Shown here: positions 1 to 13,500 of the stretch, one piece after another
How the letters are laid out: each line of letters opens with the position of its first letter
How positions within the stretch are numbered: position 1 is the stretch's first letter
From: Ettlia oleoabundans
Taxonomy: Eukaryota > Chlorophyta > Chlorophyceae > Chlamydomonadales
DNA: 60,778 bases
Assembly (NCBI GenBank): GCA_019693395.1
Contig: JAAMXP010003663.1
Span: forward strand, 1 to 60,778
Direction: 5' to 3'
Translations under genes and position numbers: made by a program
Notes under the pieces: generated by a model
Database searches by the model: none
Seen by the model: only the letters and a program-made list of their open reading frames with translations
Told to the model about the DNA's origin: nothing

Positions 1-3000
1 GTGGGGGGGGGTCGCAGTTGCTGCAGAGGCCAGCTGGCATCAGATAAAATGCCATGTGCGCCTCCGCCTAGCAGCATCAGGATCAATCTGCCTTTATACC
101 AACACAAAGCTGTGCTGCCCAACCGCAAGTTGTGGGTGGCATGCGGCTGACCACCACTGCTGCAGCAGGACACATCTCATGCAAGCCCGCAGTGAAGTGC
201 CACTAGTGTCCTAGTTGCCGCGCACCTGCTCACGTCCCAGGCGGCGCAGCGCCAGAGCGGAGTAGAGGGTCATCTCACTGAAGGGGCACACAGCCATGCC
301 CTGGAAGTCGCCCTGGAAGCTGGCAGCAGCCTCCCAATGCTGCACCGCCTCCTCCTGTGGCACATATGGCAGCAGCGGCAGTGTCAGCTACAGCCCCAGG
401 AAGCACAACACTGGGGGCATCAGCCATCAGCATCAGTGTCAGCAGCAACAAGAGCAGCCCATCGCTAGAGGTACATGCCTGGGAGGAGGCGTGGGAAGCA
501 AGGAATTACATAAGACGCCTACAAATGCAAAGCAGCACAGTGGCAGACGAACATCGCGCTATGCTGCTGCAGGTTCCCTTGCCCAGCCCAGCCATGCAGT
601 CAGCCATTCGCCGGCAGCAAAATTATCAGAGGCTGGGCACAAAACCCTGCTCACCTTTCGTCCTGTCGCCTCCAGAGCGCACCCCAGCCAATAGCGCACA
701 TCCGAGTCGTTGGCCAGCAGGTGCTTGGCCTCTCCAAGGTTGTGGGGGCTTCCCAATGCAGCTTGAAAGAACTCCACCGCCTCCTCTTTACGCCCCTCCG
801 CCAGCGCAGCTCGCCCTAGGGCCAGGTGGGTCCTCACATGCTGCCCCAATGCAGCACCCTCACCTCCCTCCCAGGGCTGGAAGTGGCGGGAAGAAAGCAG
901 CTCTGCGGCCGCCTGTGGCCGGCCAAGCTGGTTGTACAAGGCACATGCCTCGACAGCCAGGGCATCTCGCTCTCTCACAAGGTCCATGTGGGCCTCCAGA
1001 GCAGCCAACCGCGCTGCCGGTGCCACTCGCCGCCGCTTGGACAGCTGGTCCCGCTCGTACAGCAAGCGGCTGTCTTGTGGGGCCAGAGCCACAGCTTGGT
1101 GGTAGGCATCAGCGGCGCGCTGAGGGTCCTGCAGGCGCCAGGAATAGCCAGGCATTTTGAAGGACAGGAGCTTCCACTGATGCCCAACTGTTTTGCATGT
1201 GACTTAAGCAGTTACAAAACACGCGCTTGAGCAGCTCTGCAACGGCACTATTCGGTTGGGGTGCTCCTATCTTGTTCTGCACCACCCAGGTCTTGTCTGC
1301 ACCAGCCGCACCCGGCCCACCTGCCGGACGTTGAAGTAGGCAATTCCTAAGTTGCGCCAGGCGGAGGGCAGTGTCTCCGCATGCAGGCGTACTGCCTCCT
1401 CCCACAATGCTATGGCCTCCTCATACCGCCGCCGGTCGTACAGCAGGCAACCGAGGTAGTATCGAACCCTGCAAATGCGTACCGCATGGAGTAAAAAACT
1501 ACGATTATGATGAAGGGCAGTGCTGGCAGAGCCGGATAGGGCACATTAGCGCACTGGCAGCACAAACTGCCAGGAGGAAGCATTGCGGCAAGCGCACTGC
1601 ACCTCTGCAGCGCTTGCCATCCCCAACAACAACAAACTGAAGAAGGGGGGCACATCAGGCAGAAGGGCATGCAGGCAGCCCGGCGGTTGACCGCCCCACC
1701 TTGCGTCTTCAGGCGACTGTTTCATTGCGTGCTGCAGGATGGCAATCTCTTGCAGCCGCGCCGGGAAGCAGTAGTCTGGCGGTGCGGCAGCAGCGGCAGC
1801 CAGGCACTCTTGCTCCTTCTCGGCCTGTCGGGGGAAGTGCGCAAGGTTTGAGCACCGCCGCTTTTGAAGCCTAAACTGGCTGTGTAGAGTAGTTCACAGT
1901 CAGCAGGCTTGTGGTGTTGCCGGCTACCAGCGCGGACCCGACGTGCGAGTGGGTGTTGCAGTCTCCCAGCTACACACAAATAGCACACACAAGCCAAGCC
2001 CAAGCAGCGCGCACCTGCCCTAGCTTGTGGTAGAAGAAGGCTCTATAGTAGTGCAGCAGGGGTGCTGTTCCGGACTGAGGGGCATTCAAATGAGGCTCAA
2101 GCACATCAAGTGCTTCCTCATGCAGGCCTGGAAAGGAGCAAGGAACCAGAGCAAAGTTAACAAGGTTGAAATTTCTGCGGTGTTCAGAGTCAGGTGAACG
2201 CAGGACAAAGCTATTGGGCCGGCAATGCAGCAGTAGAGCTGTTAAGGTGCGCCTCAGACCAGAGCATGTTCAGATGGCAGAGGCAAGGGTTAAAGATGGT
2301 GAAGTAAATGAGTTGCAAGCCCACAAACAGCCCACCTGCGCCTACATAGTCCAAAGCCAGATCAAGCGCTGTCTGTGTGTCACAGCGCAGCGCCGATGCA
2401 CCACCCTGGAGGTGCACTGACCACCAGTCCAAAGGATCCATTGCCCTGCTGGATGCCACGAGCTCCTCAGCCTCTTTGTACCGCTCCAAACGCCGCAGTA
2501 CAGCCGTGCACAGGTTGCGGGCTTGCAGGCAGTCTGCGTTGGTGGCCAGGGCCGCATGGCAGTGCTGCGCTGCGGTGTTCCACTTGCCTCTGCATGCATC
2601 AATCTGTGGCAGTACATGCAGAAAATTGTTGTTGGGGACAGAAGAAAGTCAATGAATACAGAGGCCTCAAAATATTCCAGCAGCCTGTTGTTTGTCGGGA
2701 AATCTCTCAAGTCAAGCATGGCCCACGAGCAGCAACAACAGCAGGAGTCATATTACCGCCTTGCCGGCATTACACCTGGGCCAACAACACACTCTGACAA
2801 GCCTTTCCAATACCTGTGCAAGCGCATAGTACGCAGGCACTCGCCAGGCATAGTTCCAAGTTGCCTTGAAAAAGGCGGCATAGGCCTCACTACCCTGCTC
2901 CAACTGCCGCAGCGCAAGCCCCAGGTTGTACAAAGGTTCCCCATCAGCAGGGTTGGGGTTGCGGGCAGTGAGGCGCGCGATGGCGGCACGGAAATGTCTC

Positions 3001-6000
3001 GCAGCTGCCTCAAACTCGCCGCGCCTAAGGTGCCACAGTCCCATTGCATTGTTGCAGCGTGAGTCTCCAGGGTCACGCGCCAGCGCCTCTTGCCAGTACA
3101 GGCAGGGGTCCCTTGTGGGGTGGCGGTACTGCTCCAGGTGTAAACCTGCTTCCGGGCAGGTGGTAGACGGTAGAGGGTGAGGGTGAGGTTTGAACGACAC
3201 AAGGTATTTTGCACCACCAGCAGGGACGTAAGTACGAAGCCAGTCTTTCAAGAACATGATGCAGTGCAGATCACGGTATGGGTTTGGCAGCAAGACTGTT
3301 CCTGCCTGGCAAAGTTTGCCGGCATTCCACCAGCCCGGCCACAGTTGAGTCAGCACAGCCCTAGCCCTAAGCCTCGCTGAGTGCTGCCCTCAAAGCCAGC
3401 CGCCGACCTGTGAGGTATAGCTCATCCGTGCTAGCCACATCCTGAGGTGCCGGCGGCTCGGTGGCAGGGTCTGGCACCGGGGCATCCTGCTGCGGCGGTT
3501 CAGGGCTGTACTGGAGCAGCTGTTTCCCCGCTTCCTCCACCCTCACAGTCAGCTCCTCCGCTCGGCAGCCTTCCGGCAGCGGCACATGCTGCACCAGAGG
3601 GGTACCAGGGCCCAGGCGCGCCGCCACCTGCAGCAATGGCGCTCGCTGACCCTGCCGTTGTAGTGTGATTTGTGCCTCTGGATGCTCTGCCGTCACCGCC
3701 ACACCCAGTCTCGCCACCCGCTCGCCTTCTTCCAGCTCAAGGCTGATTGCGCCGTTCAGGTTGGCATGCTGGGCACAGCCAATGTCCCGAATAGGAAACC
3801 TGTGAGCAATCATATTCATAATGGAGTGGAGTTCCGCCGGCACTCGGGTTACATGCAGCTTCTGGAAGTGGCTGGGAACCTGAGTACACGCGCTGTCAGC
3901 CATCTGCAGCTTGCCCAGCTGTGCTTGCTAAACTCCCACGCCCTTCGCCCACTCACCAGTTCTGGCTAAAGGTTTTTGTTTCGTAAGGTGACAGGAATGA
4001 AAAATCTGGCTGGTTGTCAGTGTACACACCAGCCATCAGCTCGATGTAGGGCCCATCCTCATCTGTGAGGTTGCGATCCCACGCGTACCTGTGAAGGGGA
4101 CACAACAAGAGACCAGACATACCATACCAATATAGACTAACACACTCCACTGCATTCTATCAAGACTCCTGCAGGGTTGAAGCATTGAGCAGCCAGCGCA
4201 CCCAAACTCGTGGTTGCCCCACGTCCATTGCTTCTTGCCCGGTGAGATGTGGTGGTTGGCCACGTGGACCACTCCGCCACGCGCGCTGTGGTCATAACCA
4301 CCAAAGAAATCCTGTACGGGACGGGCCAAGGGTGGCAGGACATGATAGGGTACAGGTGCCTAAAAGAAAATCTCCATGCAGGAGTGTTGGCACTAGCAGT
4401 ATAGATTGAGAAGGCACAAAGCCTGGGAGACTGCAGCCAGTACACACGATACATACTAGAAAATATCCCACCTTGTCTGTGCCGCAGACCATGTAGGACG
4501 TGGGTACTGGGATGTTCTTGTACCAATCCAGTCGAGTGCCAGGCCTGCAAGGCGGCAATGACAACAGCATTAAGCGAACAAATGTGACCATACAAAGGAG
4601 CCAAGCCACCCATCTGCTGCCTGCTGCGGTTGAGCATACCAATGCAGAGACTATGTAATCTTGCTAGTAGGTGATAGTTTCACTCTCACCTGTAATCAAC
4701 CCCATAGTAGAACCCGCGGCACTGCAAGCAGCAGGGAACACCACACGCACTTGAATAGTGCAACAAGCCACACAATGCACAACAATGCTGGCCTCAAGCA
4801 TGCCAGCCAGTCGCCTTGCCTTCCCCTGCATGCCACATACTCCCAACTCCCTGCAGTAAGCTACGAATGGCAGTCTAAGGGAACTAAACCCACCTCTGGG
4901 AACTCGCTCATTGCGCGTTTTGCATGGTCTGCCACATAGCGCACATCAGGTGGGAAGAAGCTGGAGGAAAACAATTGCATGGGCGGTTGGAAACAAGGGA
5001 CTCGATGGCATTAGGGCTGTCAGCAAGCACGAGCAGCAGTTGTGGTTGCAGCCCGGAGACCACGGATATTACATTGTAACACTGTCCTTCAGCAATCAGC
5101 AGAGTGGAATGCCCTGGTTGGCAGCGCTGCCTGTTCCTGCAGCTTTGGTTCGTTTGCGCTCACCTCTGGTAGTGGTCGTTGACATGCACCCCCAAATTCG
5201 CCCACCACAGGAAGGTCTGGGTCAGTGGCGTGCGGTTGTACAGACGTACCCGCAACTCCACCAACGATGAACCCGGGTGCAGGCACACGCCATGCATACC
5301 CTGAAGAATGCTCAACACATTATGTTAGAAGAATGGTCGAGTCAGTTGTTTACAACGTCAACTGAAAAATACTTCAGCTGAAAACCTTGCCCAGCTGGTG
5401 CTACGCGCTTATCATGAGCAAGATGCATGGTGGCCGGCTGGCCAGTTGACCGGGGCTGCAAGACGCCAAAGTCACCTCCCAGCTGCCACTCTGCAAGGAC
5501 GCAGCGGACTGCCCAGCATAACAATCCTCACCTTCATCCTATTCATAGGTTCGTGCTCGCTGCACCACACGGTGACAGCTCCACTGGCCTCATCTCGCTC
5601 AATGTGCACATCGCAGGGCATGAAGGTGGAGGGGCGGTGGTGCTGGGGCCTGCTCAGGTAGCAAGCACCAGCACGAGAGGCAAAGAGTCAAGACTGCAGT
5701 CGACAGTCAGTGTGGAACCCAATAGTTACCTCCGGGCAGTCCACAAGGGGGCACAAACGGAAACATTGACAGGATCACGATGAGTGTTTGGCCACCGCAC
5801 TCGTTAACGACACTAACAGCGCAGCAAGCAATGCTGACAGCCCAGCAGGCCTGGGCGCTGCAGGCACCCCCTTACCAATTGAACTCTACCCCTCCAGAGA
5901 TCCAGGGCCCTGCCAGACCCACCAATGCGGGCTTGATGACGCGCTGCCGATAGAAAAAATCGTATCCGTTTGTCTTGTCCTGTTCGTTGCACAAAAATCG

Positions 6001-6613
6001 GGATAGCAAGGGTCAAGGTTGCTATCTGGCGGCAGGATGTGCTGGAGCAACGCAGGTTCCCTAAGTGCCAGTTGCTTTTGAATAATGCAACTCAACTGAT
6101 TGGTCACTGCAGCTGCAGTGCAGAATTCTTCACCTGGCCCACGTGTATTCTCCCACCCAGCTGTGGGAGTATCATGAGCCGCAAATATTCATTTTCCAGC
6201 CAGACTGCATCCCAAGCCTGGTCTCGCTTCTGCTCCTCAATGCAATCAACAAAGGGGAGGGGGTAGACCTTTCCACTGCAAAAAGAATGCGTTGCAAATA
6301 GCCTTCATTGAATTCTCATGTCAAAACAAAACAAATATGCCTATAAATTCCAGCGCAGTGCACTGGGTTGGGAAACCTGTAAGGTTGATGACGGCGCCAG
6401 GGAACTCCCGCAGCGGACCTTCAGCAGGAGCGGAGGTTTAAAGCAAAAGCTCTCTGCTTCAATAAAGGCGCTGCAATCAAAAAGATACCTGCTACCCTGG
6501 TAGACTCGTTTTTCGATGAATTGGGGGTGGGGGTCGGCCGCGCATGGGGAATAAGTGGGCAACACAACCGTCTTGCGCCTCACTGTGACCGTCTCACGAG
6601 CGGCGTCAGTCAT
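1..6613 (-). CDS. DUF5107 domain protein with TPR repeats (3' end beyond window)
   Basis: Spliced gene read right to left; its 3' end lies beyond base 1. The chosen start is the ATG at 6613, giving MTDAARETVTVRRKTVVLP and then IEKRVYQG, which is how DUF5107 proteins begin. Later exons carry family blocks: YPLPFVD and LPQLGGRIHVG (about 6145-6275), YDFFYRQ, ALVGLAGPWISGGVEFN (about 5875-5975), PQHHRPSTFMP (about 5630), DWYKNIPVPTSY (about 4500), ISPGKKQWTWGN (about 4220) and WDRNLTDEDGPYIELMAGV (about 4030-4090). Downstream exons (about 240-3350) are helical TPR-like repeats, then NDSDVRYWLG (about 690) and FSEMTLYSALALRRLG (about 240-290), typical of the family's C-terminal part. DUF5107 is known mainly from bacteria; the N-terminal half is probably a carbohydrate-binding beta-sandwich, but I know of no established reaction. 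No signal peptide is evident. Family assignment is strong, function unknown, and exact exon borders are not all fixed. Confidence 0.85.
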
Positions 6614-7527
6614 GCCTGGGTGGAAGCGGGAGCGGTTGGTGGAGTGGTGGGTGCTGGTCACTTATTGCAAACAACTCGGGCGACATGCGAGTTGTGGGCA
6701 AGTGACAGAAGAACAGAGAAGCTAATCACTGCTGCCCCAAACCCACGAGAGCAGCGGCCTGCCCGCCTCCCGCTGAGCCCAAGTTTGCTCCTCAAGCGTC
6801 GGTAGCCGCTGCCGTGCTAATCCGACATTTAAAAGCAACCTTTGAATCGTCTGAGTAAAGTGCCGGTCCCTTTTCCACGCGCCTCAAACCCTTGATCGCC
6901 GACGTGAGCGCTATCACAGCTGATATTGCGCGTTCATGCCTTGAATAACGAACTTTGCGACATACGAGGTCGATACATGGATCCGCCGCAAGAAGAGGAG
7001 AGAGACGGCAGAAGGGGCTTTGGTGCCACCTCAGCGTTGCTGGCAACCGGCGTGCCCACAGCTGCTGCACAGATGCTGTCCGCACTGGCTACCAGCATCC
7101 CTTAACGAGCTAAGTAATGGAATGCTGAGCACCTTGATGCAGCTTGCTGTACAAACAGAGTGGTGTTATTGCAGACGATGTGGATCAGTATGGTGGTAGA
7201 CGTGTGGCGGTGGCTGAGCGGCGGCACTTTCCACTGGAGTTGCAGCATTGCCACCATATGCATGTACAGCTCCCTTTGATCAAACGCTTCCTGCATCTAC
7301 ACTACGTTGGTTATCAATCACTTTGTGGTCATTTCCCCCTTGTACCCATGTCCGCTTGCAACACCTCCTGTCCTTCCTCGCCGTACCTCCACTCTGTCGT
7401 GTACTGCCCAGGGCTTCAGACTGGGCTCCTGCGAATTCTGCCTGGTCGTTAACATTGGTTTTAAGCAAGTGGTATAAAGAGAGGTTTCAGCGGGGGATCG
7501 AGGCTCAGCTGGCCCTTGCCGGCAACG
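6614..7527. promoter_or_regulatory. Divergent intergenic region between DUF5107 gene and P5A ATPase gene
   Basis: About 0.9 kb between two ATGs that face away from each other, so it must hold both 5' UTRs and both promoters. I see no clear TATA box at a sensible distance and no convincing conserved reading frame; the open frames here lack family motifs. Confidence 0.5.
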
Positions 7528-10500
7528 ATGGCGTCCGCAGGGGACCTGCCAACCGTGCAGGCTAAAGAGTTGCAATCCGTCACGTTGTATAGGAAGCTGG
7601 ACAAGTGCGTCGATCGACGGCTTGAAACCTTTCTGCCGTGGTGTGCTTGTTTGGGGTTTTGCAGGGCTTCGAGGCCCTGATATGCTCGGTGGAATGAATT
7701 GGGAGAAACCAGATGCTTGGATGCCGCCGCAAAGCGCTTGCCGCTCACTGGCCCACGCGCCTGCTGCCAACCCGCCATGTGCAGGTGGCACCGCCTGGAT
7801 GTCGCTCCCTTCTTGGTCCTGTACGTGGCCTGGCCCATCTGGGCCTTGCAGATGCTCATCAGAGATGGCGGCGAAAAGTTCATGCTCATTCAACTGGTCA
7901 CCTACGGCTTGCTGGCGTTGCATGTGAGTGGGTTCGGCACAGCGTTGCAGGCATCCCGGACTGCCTGGTTTGTGGAAGGTGAAACCCCTACAACTTGAAA
8001 TCATGTGAGCCTGTTTGGAGTAGTTTGTAAGACGTGAGGTTTCACTATCGCATCACTCAGTTGCGCTGATCCATTTGCATGCAACTGAGCTGAAGAATAA
8101 TGCTGGCAGACGACCTGCTGCCGCTCACCAGCGCTCACCGGCAAGTATTCTGCTGCCGCAACCACTCCTGTTGCAACACCCCAATCTGATGATCGGGCAG
8201 GCGCTGACGTACCTGGGCAGTGTTTGGAGTGTGGAGCTGAAGAGCCGGATGCACTTCCGGCCTGTGCGCCAGCTGTGTGACGCCACGCATGTTAAGGTGG
8301 TGCCCCACGCCTTTGTGGGCACCAAGGAGATTGTGCCGCTGCACGGCAAGCAGACGGTGAGGCTGCTTGCTACCTCTGGCAGTGCTAATCAAGGGATTTT
8401 AGCGGTAGGTCTTGCTTGTTGGGTTCAGGCGGGCAGCATAGCTTCGCATCGTGCTGGCAGATGCTTTCTAACGGTGTTTATAAGGGCTGCCCTCTGGTCT
8501 ACCTGTAGCCTTGTGTCATCATGTTAGCCCCGCTCGTATTTCCACCTCGGTTGTCCTCCGTTGTGTAAACAATTTGTACCTGCAGGAGGCCGGTGCCATC
8601 ATTAGCTTTGATTTCCGCAAACTCCACTTCATCCTTGACTCGGACGCCATGACCTTCCGCAAACTGAAGTACCCCACCAAGGTTAGCACCCAAGGATTCC
8701 AAGCATGAAGCACGTTCTTCTTACTAAAAAAACCAAATAAGTGGTCTCATATTTCGTAGGGAGATGCTTCGCTGACCCCGTTGGTGCGCTGCAAGTCTGC
8801 TGTTCGTCTGTTTTAACCACATGGCGCAGCCCGATGCGGACATTAGCCTCGCCTGCCTGCCTGCCCACCTTGATCCCTCTGGCACTGTGCCTCGTCCTTC
8901 TGCTGCAGGAAATCTTTGCGGCTTATCGGTCCAGCAGCGGCTATGGCTCTGAGGGCAAGCTGGTGGCAGCTCTGGAGCGCTGGGGCCCAAACAAGTTTGA
9001 GGTCCCTGTTCCGCGCTTTGCAGAGTTGCTATGGGAACAGCTGTTGGCCCCTTTCTTCTGCTTCCAGGTCTTCTGTGTTGGCCTGTGGGCTTTGGATGAC
9101 TACTGGTGAGCCCTACTCTGGCGTGGCTGGTGTTTGTCATGTTGTGTGGCTCAGGCCCAAGGCACGGCTGTCGACAATGGACTGCTCGCAACCCATTCAT
9201 GCAAACGGTGCTTTCGCCACGTTTCATGCACTTGGCGGGTTGGCTGTGTCACTGAAGCAAGTAGCCATGCTGGCGCTTCCCGTCGTGGCTACTTTGTAGC
9301 GGCCTGCCAGCCCCGCATGTACGGCTTGGATGCCACAGCATCAGGCGTTGCACCGCCACACACATGCAGGTACTACTCCCTCTTCACCCTAGGCATGCTG
9401 GTGACCTTTGAGTGCACGGTTGTGGGGCAGCGCATCAAGAACCTCAGCGACGTTCGCCGCCTGCAGGCACCCAAGCAGGTGCGTGATCGCACTGGGCTCA
9501 GACACTGTTGGGTCAGTATTGCATGAGAGCTATTTTAAGGTGCATGCTCAATAGAGCGAGCAATTTATTTTGTTGGCTGTATGTTGCCCGCTGTTGACCT
9601 TGCTGTTTGCCCACGACTGCTTTGTACTGCAGCCACTCAATGTGTACCGCAACGGCAAGTGGGGCAAGCTGCCTGGAGACGCGCTGCTGCCAGGCGATGT
9701 GGTGTCTGTGGTGCAGTCAGGTGCGGGGAGTTTTAACGAGGATGGTTCAGATGGTCAGGCCAGGGCCAGGGGTTGTTATTGCCGCTTGTTCTCGTGCCAA
9801 ATCTTCGCTGCTTTGGCTCGCCAACTGCCGATTCACATCTAGCCTCAATTGACTGTTTGAATGCGCAAATGATGTGACACGTGTAGAGGGCGGCGATGAC
9901 GTCGTGCTTCAAGCTGACATGCTGCTGTTGGCAGGCACCTGCATTGTGGACGAAGCAGTTCTGACTGGTGAGTGATCGATGAACTAAAAGGCGCTGTCAG
10001 ACTTTAGATAACTGGGCAAGATTGCCCTCCTGGCGGTGTTTAGTCGCCAGCAGCGCTTCTTGGCCTCCATTAGGGACCATTCAGATCCAGGGGGGGTCAG
10101 TGGACTCAAACATGTGGCAAGTCTGTGCTGGTGCCTTCAGCCCACTTGTTGCTCGCCGATACATGCAGGTCAACAGCTGGTGAGCTTGGTTGCGTTGTTC
10201 TGCTTTGCCGTGCTGTGCTTTGCTTGTTTCTGCAGGCGAGAGCACGCCGCAGTGGAAGAACCCTGTGGGGGAGGCAACTGGAGACGAGGTTGATGCCTCG
10301 GAGCTGGAGCCGACATCCAGGTAAGCAGTCGTCATGGCAGTATCGGGCAGCTTGATGGACTACTTGTCAGGCTTAGCTTGAGCACACGCAGGCACCACAC
10401 AGATTCCAGGACGACAGGAAAAGGGCCCAAAGCTTTTTGACATCATTCGCTGGTTCACACATCTTGTAAACTGACACATGCCTTACCATTGCCCCCCTTT

Positions 10501-13500
10501 CCTCCTGTGCAGGCTCAGCATCAAGCGCGATCGTATGCACGTGTTGTTTGGCGGCACTAAGCTGCTGCAGTCAACTGGGGACAAGAGCGCCAAGATCAAG
10601 ACCCCAGACGGCGGCTGTTTGGCCGTTGTGCTGCGCACCGGGTTTGGGACGGCGCAGGGTGGGTGACTTGTGGCGGAAACTAAGCATGGGCTTGTTTTTG
10701 CTGTGCATTCCCAGCTACTTAACGTGACATGCCTGAAGAGTGCTTGCAACTGCAACTTGTATCCATCCCGAGCCAGTGCTGTTCCTCCCCATCATGCTTA
10801 CTACCATTCTTGGACTCCCAACCCACCCCCACCCCCTGGCAGGCCGCCTGATGCGCACCATCTTGTACTCCACCGAGCGAGTCACGGCCAACAACGCCGA
10901 GGCGTTCCTCTTCATCTTATTCCTTCTGCTGTGGGCCATCGCGGCCTCTGGATATGTGCTGTATCACGGCCTGCAGGTGGGGTTTGGGGATGGGGCAGTG
11001 TGTTGTGTTGGTTCGGGTATGTCACACAGTCAGATGTCTACCAAGCGTCCATATGGGGGAGACAGGGCGGGGTGCAGTCAAGCTGCAACTTGCCCACCAA
11101 AGCTTCCAGTCTTTGTTACACGCATTACATTTGTACCTGCCCTTTTACCCCTGTGTCAAGCAGAACCCTGACCGCGACCGCTTCAAGCTCATTCTCAACT
11201 GCATCATGATCCTCACTTCGGGTGGGTGGCCTCAACAATCTCAGGGCACTCCTGGGATTGTCTAGTTTCCCCTGTTGTGTCACCTGTCGGCGCATGTGTG
11301 CTTGGTCAAGTTGCACTAATTCTGCCCCTGCCCACCCTCAACGTGCTTTTCCAAGAGTCAACTCATGCATGCCACACTCAATCAAATCATCAACCCACCC
11401 ACAATGCCCTTGGGCTGCAGTGATCCCTCCTGAACTGCCCATGGAGCTGACGGTTGCTGTGAATGCCTCGCTGCTGGCGCTGGCACGTAAGAGAGTCTTC
11501 TGCACGGAGCCTTTCCGCATCCCCGTGGCCGGCAAGGTGAGCAATTGGGGGTGCCAGGATTGCGCTGTCGTGAATGGTCTGTAAGACCCTTGCCTGATAG
11601 GTTGGTGAGTTGGGTTAGAGCAGTGGTGTGAGTGCGTTTGTCAGGTGGTAGGGATGCATTGTCGTGGCATGCCTTCCTATTGGAGCTGGATTGATGCAGC
11701 CTTTGAAGCCGTGGCTGCATACAAATTGCAACTACGTTGCAGCCTGTGGCTTGTCACATGTCCACTGCTCACGCCCATTTCTGACCTTTGACTTGTTGTT
11801 TGCTTGCTCTCACCCTTTACCACTGCCTGCCACCATCCCAATATCGCCACTGCCATGCAGCTCACCACCTGCTGTTTTGACAAGACCGGCACCCTCACCA
11901 GCGACCATATGGAACTTGAAGGGGTGGCAGGAACGGAGGGGCATGAGGCTGATATCGTGCAGGATGTAAAGACGCTGCCTACTGCCGTGAGCCGGGTGCT
12001 GGCATGCTGTCAGAGCCTGCTGCAGGTGCGGTGGTGGCAATGCTGGTGATGATATTTGATGGCAGCCCCACAACACCTGATGCAAACTTTGCTACAGCAG
12101 CTCCAGGCGGCCTCTGCAAAGGTGCTGGGGTGGGTTGCTGGTGGGGTGGTGTAGCTGACATGGCAGGGTTGCTGCCATGGCGTGCAGGTGGACAAGGGTA
12201 TGGTGGGCGATCCAGTGGAGAAGGCAGCTGTGGAGGCTACAGGTAGGCATAGGGCTAGAATTTTTGTATTGTTGCAGGATTGCAAGCAATTTCAAGGGTT
12301 GGCTTCAGCTCAGCATTTGCTTGCGAGCTGGCACAGGGAGGCAACCGGTTTGACCTAAGTGGCCACCTGTTGCTACGACCAAACGCTGCCCTGTGCTCCG
12401 TGCGTGGTGCGCAGGTTGGGTGTGCAAGCAGGATACGATCACCAGCCTGGGAAGCAGCAAGGAAACCAACAAGGTGTGCATGGCTGTTCAGCTGACCCGG
12501 CTGCATGGCGTGTCAATCTATGGAATTGCGAGTGGCCAACATCTCAGGTTGTTGGCCTTGGCACTAGGTATGTTTCAGATTCCAGACGGTCCTGTAGGTC
12601 GTGTGTGTCTCGTTCTTTTTCTTCTGCAGATAATGCATCGCTTCCACTTCAACAGCGTGCTCAAGCGCATGAGCACCATCGTGGAGAGCGAGTCAGACTC
12701 CTCCAGCAGGTGCCTGCCTTGACTTGGTGAACGTTTGGCTGTTGAGATTTGAGCGGAAGTTTGGAGGCAGTGAAGTGGGGTTTTCTTGCGAAATGGGACT
12801 GAGTCACACCCCATTGGATGTTCTTGCAGTTGCTCTGTAATCTGCCCTACCTCATGTATTCATTTGCATGTCGTGCAGTTGGTGGGTATTGAGCAAAGGA
12901 GCGCCTGAAGTTATGCAAGGGCTGCTGGCCAGCCTGCCGCCCCATTACCAGAAGTGCTACAAGGTCAGAGCAGCAGCCGCATGCAACAGCCTGCATGTCT
13001 GGTGAATCTGTGGCCTTGTATCGGGTCATGCATTGATGCCCGCGTTGCTTTGGTGGCTGCGCAGTGCTCTCAAGCATCTCCCGGCATCAATGCTGGGATT
13101 CGCTGCGTCCATTGCTGATATGGCAACAACCGTCTGAGCATTTTGCCCTCCTCCCGGCCCGCAGCATTACGCCTCAGAAGGCGCACGAGTGCTGGCACTT
13201 GCATACAAGCGGCTGCCCGATGCGATGACGCCCTCAGAGCTGCGCCACCTGCCACGGGACCAGGCTGAAAGCGGGCTGCAATTTGCAGGTGAGCTGTGGG
13301 CATGTATGGCGCCTGTTGTCCTTTTCAAGTAACTAACATTAGGTCGGTCGATGGCCAGGTAAAGAGCCAAGGACACGCGCAAGGGCAGTGGCTGGTTTTA
13401 CCACCCCTGGTTCAGCTGTCGAGGCGCTTCTATGCAAGAATCAGGTGGTAAGCGCTGTGGCAGTCCCAGCCTTCTAGAACACACCTGTCCCGTTGTCCGT

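Noticed and set aside
7144..7452. 102-codon + strand frame before the P5A ATPase
   Set aside because: It starts in the divergent spacer, lacks motifs, overlaps an equally open minus frame, and is not needed for the ATPase, whose start at 7528 is phase-supported.
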